DNA of 64,000 nt from Fluviicola sp. XM-24bin1 (lineage in GTDB: Bacteria; Bacteroidota; Bacteroidia; Flavobacteriales_D; Crocinitomicaceae). Every line of letters starts with the position of its first letter. Position 1 is the first letter of the stretch. A program made the translations under genes and the position numbers. The notes beneath the pieces are model-generated. The model was not told where the DNA came from. It worked only from the letters and a program-made list of their open reading frames with translations, and searched no databases. The stretch spans positions 64,037-128,036 of the forward strand of contig QCWI01000001.1 in assembly GCA_003149635.1 (NCBI GenBank), written 5' to 3'. Positions 51,114 to 58,926 of the stretch are shown piece after piece.

Positions 51114-51920
51114 ATGTTCAAAACACTTTTTCCTTTCGCTCTTTTTGCGGCGCTGAACGTTGCTGCCATCTTTTTCGTGGGGCTCCTTTCCTGTGAAAAT
51201 AAGCAGCAAAAAGAACCGAAGCCAACTCAAGAAAAAGCGGAGGCATCCGAAAAGATTTCCAAAATAGAAATCTCTGAGTTCGGGAAAGTCACAAGTTTGA
51301 ATATGAAGTACGATAAGAATGTGATCAATATCGAATTTCAGCCGTACAAAGGGAATGTCGAATCCCGCATTGAACTGAACGACCAGCAGCAAATCCAAGA
51401 AATCATCTCAGGAACCAATCGCATTCAGTACCTCTACGATGATAACGGGCGACAGTTCGGAATTCTCAATAACGGAGGAATACAGCAAATCATGTTCGAT
51501 TATGACGGTGAAAATATCGCTGCGCAACACACCATTCGAGGTAATGATACTACTGTTTCCTTTCGATACACATACGTAAATGGCTTGCCTTCCGAAGTTG
51601 AGATTGAAGGAAAGTATCCGTACTACCGAAAATACGAACTAACCTATTCGGATGTTGACAATCAACTTTCAGGTTTCAATGAAATGATTTTACCTGCGGA
51701 AACAAGTGCCATGTTAGGAATCCCAGCACTGTACGGCAAAAAGTACTTGAGGAAAGCAGTGCGCGTTGATGCAGGCGCCGCCAAACCCGAGGAATTAAAA
51801 GAAGGCTACACACCACGTTTCGAAGTTATCGAATTCGAAATTACCCGCTCAGGAAAGCAGGAAGAACTAAAATTGGTCACAGACGGATCCCGTCAATGGA
51901 GCGCTAAAATCTTCTGGTAG
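51114..51920 (+). CDS. Hypothetical lipoprotein with beta-rich domain
   Basis: 268 residues. A hydrophobic segment of about 25 residues ends in the lipobox LLSC (Cys27), followed by a Lys/Glu/Gln-rich linker. The main domain has short repeating beta strands such as IQYLYDDNGRQFGILNNGG and MFDYDGENIAAQHT, resembling YD/RHS-like or DUF4595-like strands. No family is assigned. A TACTTTTA box (51102-51109) ends 4 bp before the ATG. The next gene starts 41 bp after its stop and may have its own promoter (TATCTTTA, 51934-51941). Confidence 0.65.
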   Translation: MFKTLFPFALFAALNVAAIFFVGLLSCENKQQKEPKPTQEKAEASEKISKIEISEFGKVTSLNMKYDKNVINIEFQPYKGNVESRIELNDQQQIQEIISGTNRIQYLYDDNGRQFGILNNGGIQQIMFDYDGENIAAQHTIRGNDTTVSFRYTYVNGLPSEVEIEGKYPYYRKYELTYSDVDNQLSGFNEMILPAETSAMLGIPALYGKKYLRKAVRVDAGAAKPEELKEGYTPRFEVIEFEITRSGKQEELKLVTDGSRQWSAKIFW

Positions 51921-51960
51921 TCACGTTTTTGCCTATCTTTAGAGGTCTAAAACTATACGT

Positions 51961-54900
51961 ATGAAACTCCTCACGCTCGCAATTTTCGCCGGAATGTCCT
52001 CCATCGGTTTCTCCCAAAGATGGAAAGAACTGGCTCAAGATCCTCAAGTTAATTTTTATGATGTCGTGACGGAAGCGGAATCGCATTTCGATACAATTGA
52101 CAAGTTTGCGAAAGGTTCAGGTTGGAAAGGTTATCAACGCTGGTTGTGGGAGAATGAGAAGAAATATTACCCATCAGGAGATCGCAGTCAAATCGATCCG
52201 TATTTCGTAGAAAACGCGTACAAAGAGTTCCTGAATAACACACCAGAATCCAACATTTTTAATAACGGCTGGGAGCAATTAGGGCCGCATTATATCGGTC
52301 AGGTAACCGGACATTATTCATTAGGATTAGGCCGTATCGAAACCTTTTACGGCGATCCTAACGATCCCAACAGAATGTACATTGGATCGCGTAGTGGTGG
52401 TTTTTGGCAAACCTTGGATGGTGGAGCTACCTGGAACGAAGGAGCAACGGATTTCCTTATCGCTACTGGAGTGAATACGATGACCGTGCGTCCTACCAAT
52501 CCAGATTCCATTCTCATTAACTTGCGAAATGCACGTAACGGAACCACTCATGGAATTTATCGATCTATTGACGCTGGATTAACGTGGACAGAAACAGCAT
52601 TCAATCCTACCAACTTGGGTTGGGGAGGACTAGGAACCAACCGCCAGATTTACGAAGTAATTTATCATCCGACCATTCCAGATTTGGTGTACGTGGCATC
52701 CAATGAAGGCTTGTATCGATCCACGGACGATATGGCGACATGGACGCAAGTGTTAACGGCATCTACCTACGAAATTCACTTCCATCCAACAGATCCGGAT
52801 GTGATGTACGTACGTCGGAACAATTCAAATTACATCTATGTTTCGACCAACAACGGGATCTCCTTCTTCAATTCTGGAACTACGCCTGGAGGGAATGTGA
52901 GTCGTTTGTCTGTGAGCGCCAATTGCCCCGATTGCATCTATGCCGTGAATGGAACGTATGTATGGAAGTCGGAAGATCAAGGAAACAACTTCGTTGAAAT
53001 TTCCAATCATGGACTTGGGATGTACGGAGCGTTTGCTGTTAGTGATACGGATACAAGTCAAATCTTAGTCGGGAATATCGATGTGAATATGAGCTCTGAC
53101 GGAGGTCAAAATTTCAATCAAACAACGTTCTGGTCTCAAGGAAACGCAACGTACGCTACCAACACGGCATATGTCCATGCGGATATTCGTCGCGCAAGAT
53201 GTCAGAACGGAGTTTTTTGGGTAAGCACCGATGGATTTCTTGGAAGAAGTTACGATAATGGGGTTACGTGGGAAATTTTCGAAGGACATTCCATTCGTGA
53301 GAATTACTCGTTGGGCGTAAGTCAATCGAATCATGAATGCACAATTACCGGGTCTCAGGACAACGGAACCAGTATCCATACTGAAACCGGATGGATTGAA
53401 TTCTACGGCGCCGATGGAATGGAAGGGATTATTCACCCGCTCAATGACGATTGGATGATGGGAAGTTTGCAGTACGGCGGACGCAGATTGACCAAAGACG
53501 GTGGGGTCTCACAATCAGGCGCTACGCCTCCAGGTCAAAATGGTGGATGGGTAGCTCCATTGATTTACGATCCAAACAATCACATGCGCGTATTTTCTTA
53601 TGGAGACACCGTTTTCCGAAGCGATGATTTTGGCGCTTCGTGGACGCAATTGGGAACACCAAGTTTCAGCGGAACGATTTCACATGCCGCTATCGCAGAA
53701 GGAAATTCACAAAAGATGGTCGTTTCGAGATCACAGGATTTAGAGATTTCGTTCAACGGAGGAAGTACCTTTTTTGATATTCAAGGATCGCTTCCGGGAG
53801 CTTCAATTGCAGATATCTGCTTTGATCCGAATGATGACAATACCATTTTAGTGGTATATGCGTCTTACCAAAACAATGGTGAAAAGGTCTTCATTTCCAA
53901 CAATAATGGATTGACATGGAGCAATATCACCTACAACCTTGGAAATATACCAGTTCGAAATGTGGTCGTGGATCACACGGATGCCAGTACGATTTATGTT
54001 GGGACAGAGATTGGTGTGTACAAGAAAGCAATGGCCGATAATACATGGACTTTGTACAATCCAGATTTGCCGAATGTTGCTGTTTCAGAAATGGAAGTGA
54101 TGTACGGATCGAATACACTTCGCGCCACAACCTGGGGACGTGGATTGTGGGAATTCACCCTAGACGGTCGTGCCGATTTCCCCGCAATTTTAACTACGGA
54201 TCTTACCGATGCTCCTACTGAAACAACGCCGTTGGTTGGAGTAGATCAATTTGTTACCTCTGTTATTTCATACGATGGAACACTTTCAAGTGTCTACACA
54301 GAATGGTCTTTGAACACACCTGTTTTCGGAAATGTGATTCCTATGACGAACACGATTGATTCTACGTGGGTGACCAATCAACCCTTACCGAATGCACCGG
54401 AAGGAACGCGCATTTTCTTCAAGGTATATGCAGTCGGAAGCACAGGAGATACAAGCGAAACATACAAGTTCACATACGTTGTGAAGCCTGAGCAGTACTG
54501 CCAATCTACAGGAAATATGAGTTGGCAAACAGCAGTCACATTGGTGGATTTCAATACAATCAATAATTCTACGGGTAAAACACAACCGTACACCGATTAC
54601 ACGGCAACGCATTCAACGACGGTCGAAGTGGGATCTTCTTATCCGCTTACAACGAATGTGAACACAGACGGAAACTACGTCATTTACGCTAAAGCTTGGA
54701 TTGATTGGAATCACGATTTCGACTTCAACGATCCGGGAGAAGAATACGATATGGGATCGGCACAGAACACTGCTAACGGGCCAACGAATCAATCTCCGAT
54801 GGTAGTTACCGTGCCAGCGAATGCGTATATCGGAACAACTACGATGCGAGTTTCTGCGAAATACAATCAATCGCCTGATACTTGTGAAGTAGGGTATGAC

Positions 54901-55560
54901 GGTGAAGTGGAAGACTACAGCATCGTGATTATCCCGGGTTGTGGCCCGCTATCATCTACAACGGATATTACTTCTTGTAACAGCTACGATTGGAATGGAA
55001 ACACGTACACCAGTTCGGGAAGTTACGCGGTGACGCTTCAAAATGCACAGGGATGTGATTCCACCGCAAATCTGAACTTGACGATTGAAACTGTAAATAT
55101 AAACGTGACTCAAGGTGGAATTGTTCTAACCGCGGAAAGTGCTTCAGGAACCTTCCAATGGATTGATTGCGATAACGGAAACGCGATTATTCCGGGGGCT
55201 ACAAATCCATCTTACGTAGCTACAGCGAATGGCAATTATGCTGTAATCGTTACAGATGGAAACTGTTCTGATACGAGTACGTGTTACTTGGTTGATCAAG
55301 TGAGTTTGAACGAAAATACTTTGGATGACGTAGCCGTAATCGCACCGAACCCATCCGATGGAAACTTCAGCATTTACTTCGATGACACGGAAGAAAAGAT
55401 TGAAGTGACTGTCTACGACGCTGCTGGCAAATTGATATTGTCTGAATCGAAAGAGAATCACAAATCATTGGATTATCAGCTGAGAGTTGCACCGGGAACG
55501 TATTACTTGCAGGTACAATTGAAAGATCGTTCTGGAGTGTTTACGCTTTTGGTGGAATAA
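51961..55560 (+). CDS. Large secreted sortilin/BNR-propeller protein with GEVED and T9SS domains
   Basis: 1199 residues with a signal peptide (to about residue 19, GFSQ). Residues about 100-740 hold many BNR/Asp-box-like blades (SGGFWQTLDGGATWNEG, GIYRSIDAGLTWTE, LYRSTDDMATWTQV, RSDDFGASWTQLG, ISNNNGLTWSN), as in Vps10/sortilin-like and exo-sialidase-like propellers. A GEVED domain follows (about 890-985, with WIDWNHDFDFNDPGEEYDMG and DGEVEDYSIVI), then a short Cys-rich bacterial adhesion-like repeat. The C-terminus is a T9SS sorting domain (APNPSDGNFSIYF to FTLLVE). It is likely a cell-surface adhesin or glycan-active protein; enzymatic residues cannot be confirmed. Confidence 0.9.
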   Translation: MKLLTLAIFAGMSSIGFSQRWKELAQDPQVNFYDVVTEAESHFDTIDKFAKGSGWKGYQRWLWENEKKYYPSGDRSQIDPYFVENAYKEFLNNTPESNIFNNGWEQLGPHYIGQVTGHYSLGLGRIETFYGDPNDPNRMYIGSRSGGFWQTLDGGATWNEGATDFLIATGVNTMTVRPTNPDSILINLRNARNGTTHGIYRSIDAGLTWTETAFNPTNLGWGGLGTNRQIYEVIYHPTIPDLVYVASNEGLYRSTDDMATWTQVLTASTYEIHFHPTDPDVMYVRRNNSNYIYVSTNNGISFFNSGTTPGGNVSRLSVSANCPDCIYAVNGTYVWKSEDQGNNFVEISNHGLGMYGAFAVSDTDTSQILVGNIDVNMSSDGGQNFNQTTFWSQGNATYATNTAYVHADIRRARCQNGVFWVSTDGFLGRSYDNGVTWEIFEGHSIRENYSLGVSQSNHECTITGSQDNGTSIHTETGWIEFYGADGMEGIIHPLNDDWMMGSLQYGGRRLTKDGGVSQSGATPPGQNGGWVAPLIYDPNNHMRVFSYGDTVFRSDDFGASWTQLGTPSFSGTISHAAIAEGNSQKMVVSRSQDLEISFNGGSTFFDIQGSLPGASIADICFDPNDDNTILVVYASYQNNGEKVFISNNNGLTWSNITYNLGNIPVRNVVVDHTDASTIYVGTEIGVYKKAMADNTWTLYNPDLPNVAVSEMEVMYGSNTLRATTWGRGLWEFTLDGRADFPAILTTDLTDAPTETTPLVGVDQFVTSVISYDGTLSSVYTEWSLNTPVFGNVIPMTNTIDSTWVTNQPLPNAPEGTRIFFKVYAVGSTGDTSETYKFTYVVKPEQYCQSTGNMSWQTAVTLVDFNTINNSTGKTQPYTDYTATHSTTVEVGSSYPLTTNVNTDGNYVIYAKAWIDWNHDFDFNDPGEEYDMGSAQNTANGPTNQSPMVVTVPANAYIGTTTMRVSAKYNQSPDTCEVGYDGEVEDYSIVIIPGCGPLSSTTDITSCNSYDWNGNTYTSSGSYAVTLQNAQGCDSTANLNLTIETVNINVTQGGIVLTAESASGTFQWIDCDNGNAIIPGATNPSYVATANGNYAVIVTDGNCSDTSTCYLVDQVSLNENTLDDVAVIAPNPSDGNFSIYFDDTEEKIEVTVYDAAGKLILSESKENHKSLDYQLRVAPGTYYLQVQLKDRSGVFTLLVE

Positions 55561-55565
55561 TGCAC

Positions 55566-55654
55566 TCTCCCCTTGAGGGGAGAATAAAAGAGGGGTGACT
55601 AATGAGGTTTTTGAAACTCTAATTTGTCACCCTCCCGACCTCCCTCAAGGGAGG
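55566..55654. repeat. Multi-hairpin GC-rich intergenic element (copy 2)
   Basis: Four stems follow in order: TCTCCCC/GGGGAGA (55566-55583); GGGTGAC pairing with GTCACCC (55593-55599 with 55626-55632) around a GAG-TTT/AAA-CTC hairpin; and CCTCCCT/AGGGAGG (55639-55654). The blocks match those of the element at 2862-2922 in a circularly permuted order. It fills the gap between two convergent genes. Confidence 0.65.
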
Positions 55655-55685
55655 GGAGGGATTCTCTATACTAATCAAATTTGGA

Positions 55686-56966
55686 TTAATATCCTCTCAA
55701 CATCTTCTGCTTCTCCTTGTACATCTTGTACTCGTCCATCATTTCCAGTTGAATCGTTACTTGAAGCAAGGCATCGATAACGTAGATGTTATCCGGTTCC
55801 AACTCATGCGCTTTTTCAAGATGCGGTAATGCCAAAGCGAACTGCTCGTTCGTCTTTTTACGCCATTCTTCCGCTTTCTGGAAATCAAATTCTTCGTTTC
55901 CTTTTCGCGCGTACTTCACTCCTTCGTTTACTCGGTTGACTCCAGCATTGAATTGTGCCACCGACGATTCAGGATCGATCTCAATGGCTTTCACATACGC
56001 CTCATAAGCACCCTGTGGGTCATTGTATTCAATCAAGTTTCCATAGACTAGGTGCATGTTCGCATCACTAGGATTCTCAGCAATGGCTTTTTGGAATTTG
56101 GCAACTGCCTCATCATACTTTTCAGGAGAAGCATTGTAGATGTCCAATTCAAAACGGTTCAAGGCATCCATGATGTTGTTAAACTGCTCCGATTGAGAGG
56201 CCAACATGCGTTGATCTGAACTACCGTCGTTAAGCAATCCTCTCAAACGCTCTGATTCATCGTCCATAAGATCGTTACCAGCTTGCACCATTTCCAAAGC
56301 ACGATCCAAGTTGTTATTGTTATAGCGCTCGATCACCGCCATGGAGTAATAGGCGTATCCAATATTCGCATCGGGAATCTCAGGTTGATCCGCAATGTAA
56401 CGTTCCGTCGCTTTCGCGAAGTCGCTATATGCTTTTGTCGAATCACTCAAAGCCAAATACGTTTGTCCTCGCAAGTTGTACACTTGATAATCGCCCGGTA
56501 CCGTGTATTTCTCAGCAATCTCCGCTGCCGTGCCGTAGTATTTCAACGCTGTGGTATTATCTCCCAGTAAATATTGCGTGTTCGCAGAATTGAAGATTAC
56601 GTAAAACAAGCCTTCAATCTCCTGAATGATGTCCTCCTTGATTTTCTCATTTTCCTTGGCCTCCATGGCCTTTTCAAGACAGTAGTAAGAGTCCAAATCA
56701 TATCCCTTGAAACGCTTCAAACCTTCCTTATCCTGAATGCTCATAGCGTTGGAAATGACAATCTTCTTGGCCAATCCTAAATAGTACCATCCGTTCGCAC
56801 GGTCTTTCGATTTTAACTGATTCGCAATCTTCATTTCTTTCGAAAGAATCTCAATTGCATCCTCGTAATCACCGCGATCATAAGCGGCCATTCCTCCTTT
56901 TACGGTTTGTTGCGCGAATAGGGAAGCACCGGTAAATAGCACCAAAGTGAGCAAAGCGTATTTCAT
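55686..56966 (-). CDS. Tetratricopeptide-repeat secreted protein
   Basis: 426 residues from ATG 56966, chosen because MKYALLTLVLFTGASLFAQ is a signal peptide; the frame runs 63 bp further upstream without one. At least seven TPR-like helix pairs are recognisable, for example GMAAYDRGDYEDAIEIL, YYGTAAEIAEKY, NIGYAYYSMAVIERYN and LVYGNLIEYNDPQGAYEAYVKAI. The last 90 residues are charged and helical. It is probably periplasmic and protein-binding; no partner is adjacent. Confidence 0.85.
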   Translation of the reverse strand: MKYALLTLVLFTGASLFAQQTVKGGMAAYDRGDYEDAIEILSKEMKIANQLKSKDRANGWYYLGLAKKIVISNAMSIQDKEGLKRFKGYDLDSYYCLEKAMEAKENEKIKEDIIQEIEGLFYVIFNSANTQYLLGDNTTALKYYGTAAEIAEKYTVPGDYQVYNLRGQTYLALSDSTKAYSDFAKATERYIADQPEIPDANIGYAYYSMAVIERYNNNNLDRALEMVQAGNDLMDDESERLRGLLNDGSSDQRMLASQSEQFNNIMDALNRFELDIYNASPEKYDEAVAKFQKAIAENPSDANMHLVYGNLIEYNDPQGAYEAYVKAIEIDPESSVAQFNAGVNRVNEGVKYARKGNEEFDFQKAEEWRKKTNEQFALALPHLEKAHELEPDNIYVIDALLQVTIQLEMMDEYKMYKEKQKMLRGY

Positions 56967-57054
56967 GGTCGAAATGTGTTTGTTTACCAAACGAATATAG
57001 AAAAATTGTGCCAAGAATGAGAGTGACACTTGATCGCGACGGATCGTCGCTTCA

Positions 57055-57077
57055 AAACGCTAGATGCTAGACTCAGG
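57055..57077. repeat. CTAGATG/CTAGACT heptads
   Basis: ACGCTAGATGCTAGACTCAGG is a half-copy of the CTAG heptad elements at 39245 and 57649. A small GCGAC/GTCGC stem (57036-57050) sits just before it. Confidence 0.45.
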
Positions 57078-57116
57078 ATTGGTAGTTAATAAGGTTCTAC
57101 GATTAATATCTATACC

Positions 57117-57177
57117 TGCACACTCACACTCCTTCTCACACTGCCGTGCACTGAGGCTCTCGCCGTGACTGCGGCAG
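57117..57177. repeat. GTGTGAG heptads followed by a TGAGG-core hairpin
   Basis: CACTCACACTCCTTCTCACACTG (57121-57143; read in blocks of CACTCA/CTCACAC) is the reverse form of the GTGTGAG repeats near cysS. It runs into a hairpin CTGCCG (57141-57146)/CGGCAG (57172-57177) that holds the TGAGGCTCTCG core. On the minus strand it could end the gene at 57193. Confidence 0.55.
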
Positions 57178-57192
57178 CCAGGAAGTGTGCGG

Positions 57193-57543
57193 CTAGTTCC
57201 AATTAAAGAAAGTATCCCCTTTGATAGAATTACTAAACGTTTCACGAAGTTGATCCAATCGCTTACGAGCTAGCTTATCTCCTTGAGCGGCCAATTCCTT
57301 CACGCGATAATACTCATCCATCGTTTCGCCGAAGAGATCGTGATCCAATTTTGTTTTGATAGAAGCGATTTTACCATTGATTTCAATCAGGAAATGCTCC
57401 AATTCGCCCAATTCTTTGAGTTCTTCGTCGGAGATGTCGTCTTTTTTCATGAGCGAAATATAACGGGGCAGGATCTCACTGAGGATCAAATTGAATTGAT
57501 CCAACTCTTTATTTAACAATCTTTTATGTCGCTCAAATTCCAT
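57193..57543 (-). CDS. Small charged helical protein of unknown function
   Basis: 116 residues with no signal or membrane segment. Nearly all of it is predicted-helix-like and charged: HKRLLNKELDQFNLILSEI, EELKELGELEHFLIEINGKI and EYYRVKELAAQGDKLARKRL. This suggests a coiled-coil or four-helix bundle. No family is recognised. It has its own gap on both sides and may be a single-gene unit. Confidence 0.65.
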   Translation of the reverse strand: MEFERHKRLLNKELDQFNLILSEILPRYISLMKKDDISDEELKELGELEHFLIEINGKIASIKTKLDHDLFGETMDEYYRVKELAAQGDKLARKRLDQLRETFSNSIKGDTFFNWN

Positions 57544-57648
57544 GACTTCGACTGTAAGTTAGAAAAAAATGTTGCGCGACACAACGCTTACAGAAAAATT
57601 AACGAGAAACTCATGCAAACGTGAAATTGCATTTGTAGACACAAGATT

Positions 57649-57736
57649 TTTAGATGCTAGACGCTAGACAATTTTAAACTATTCTTGAATGTTCCGGCTC
57701 TAGTGTATCCAAGTCTAGAGTCAAGTGTCTTTTTTC
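57649..57736. repeat. CTAG heptad element upstream of hemW
   Basis: The left end is TAGATGCTAGACGCTAGACA (57651-57670). The right end contains CCAAGTCTAGAGTC and GTGTCTTTTTT (57709-57736). These ends match those of the element between hemA and the RDD gene, although the interior differs in length and sequence. Confidence 0.6.
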
Positions 57737-57738
57737 TC

Positions 57739-57746
57739 TACTTTTG
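57739..57746 (+). promoter_or_regulatory. TACTTTTG -7 box 4 bp before hemW
   Basis: An exact TAnnTTTG match. Transcription would start at or next to the ATG at 57751, giving a leaderless or near-leaderless mRNA. Confidence 0.45.
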
Positions 57747-57750
57747 ATCC

Positions 57751-58881
57751 ATGGCTGGAATTTACATCCATATACCTTTCTGTAAACAGCAATGCTCTTA
57801 TTGCGATTTTCACTTTAGTACGACGTTCCAAAAGTACCGTGAGCGCATGTTGAAGGCCATGTCGATGGAATTAGAAAACCGTTCGGATTACCTCGGAAAC
57901 GAAACCATCCAAACGATCTATTTCGGTGGCGGAACGCCAAGTTTATTGACCCAGGAGGAAATCAAAGCGTTTTTGGATCAGATTCATAGTTTATTTGATG
58001 TGGCTGAAGATGTTGAGGTCTCGCTAGAAGCCAATCCGGATGATTGTGACGCGACCAGTCTTCAAAATTGGAAATCCACTGGAATCAATCGCTTGAGTAT
58101 CGGGATTCAATCTTTCAAAGCATCCGATTTACAATGGATGAACCGAGCGCATACCCCCAAGGAAGCGGAACAGTGTGTTGCTTTGGCGCAATCCGTTGGT
58201 TTCGATAACATCACCGTCGACTTGATGTACGGCTTGCCTGGATTATCCGAAGAAGAATGGCGAAATCACATTCAAAAAGTCATTGATTGGGGCGTACCGC
58301 ATGTCTCATCCTATTGCTTGACTGTTGAGAAAAACACCTTGCTTGAGCGCCATGTTCAATCTGGAGAATTACAAGTCGCAACGGACGAGGAAGAAAGTCG
58401 CCAGTTTGAAATTTTGGTTTCTATGCTTAAAGATGCTGGAATTGAACAATACGAGATCTCCAACTTCTCCAAACCCGGATTCGAATCACAGCACAACAGC
58501 AATTATTGGAAAGGCGTTCCTTATCTTGGTATTGGCCCATCGGCGCATTCATTTCAAGGTACTTCCAGACAATGGAACGTGGCGAATAATTCGATGTACA
58601 TGAAAGCCGTGGAGGAAGAAATCGACTATTTCGAAGTAGAAGTGCTCTCACCAGCAGACCGTTTCAACGAGCTCATCCTAACAGGTCTTCGAACCATTTA
58701 TGGCGTTTCGATCCGTCAATTGTCAGAAATTCAGGACTTTCCGAAAGGATTTTCCGAGAATGTTGAGCAGTTGAAATCCCAAGGTTGGATGGAAGAAAAA
58801 AGCGACCGATTGTATCTCACTCCAGAAGGCAGACTCCGCGCTGATTTCATCGCCTCGGAACTCTTTATTGTACAGGGCTAA
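57751..58881 (+). CDS. hemW: Heme chaperone HemW (radical SAM, CPDH-like)
   Basis: 376 residues. The radical-SAM cluster motif is CKQQCSYCDF (Cys11, Cys15, Cys18). The residue after the third Cys pair is Asp-Phe rather than the Cys seen in true coproporphyrinogen dehydrogenases, which is the HemW signature. Further family stretches: YFGGGTPSLL, SLEANPDD, NRLSIGIQSF and DLMYGLPG, then a C-terminal HemN-like domain ending in LTPEGRLRADFI. HemW binds heme and passes it to target proteins. The oxidase step of heme synthesis itself is not encoded here. Confidence 0.95.
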   Translation: MAGIYIHIPFCKQQCSYCDFHFSTTFQKYRERMLKAMSMELENRSDYLGNETIQTIYFGGGTPSLLTQEEIKAFLDQIHSLFDVAEDVEVSLEANPDDCDATSLQNWKSTGINRLSIGIQSFKASDLQWMNRAHTPKEAEQCVALAQSVGFDNITVDLMYGLPGLSEEEWRNHIQKVIDWGVPHVSSYCLTVEKNTLLERHVQSGELQVATDEEESRQFEILVSMLKDAGIEQYEISNFSKPGFESQHNSNYWKGVPYLGIGPSAHSFQGTSRQWNVANNSMYMKAVEEEIDYFEVEVLSPADRFNELILTGLRTIYGVSIRQLSEIQDFPKGFSENVEQLKSQGWMEEKSDRLYLTPEGRLRADFIASELFIVQG

Positions 58882-58926
58882 ATGTCGTAAATAATCGGTA
58901 TTTTAACGACCTTAAAATCTAAGCAT

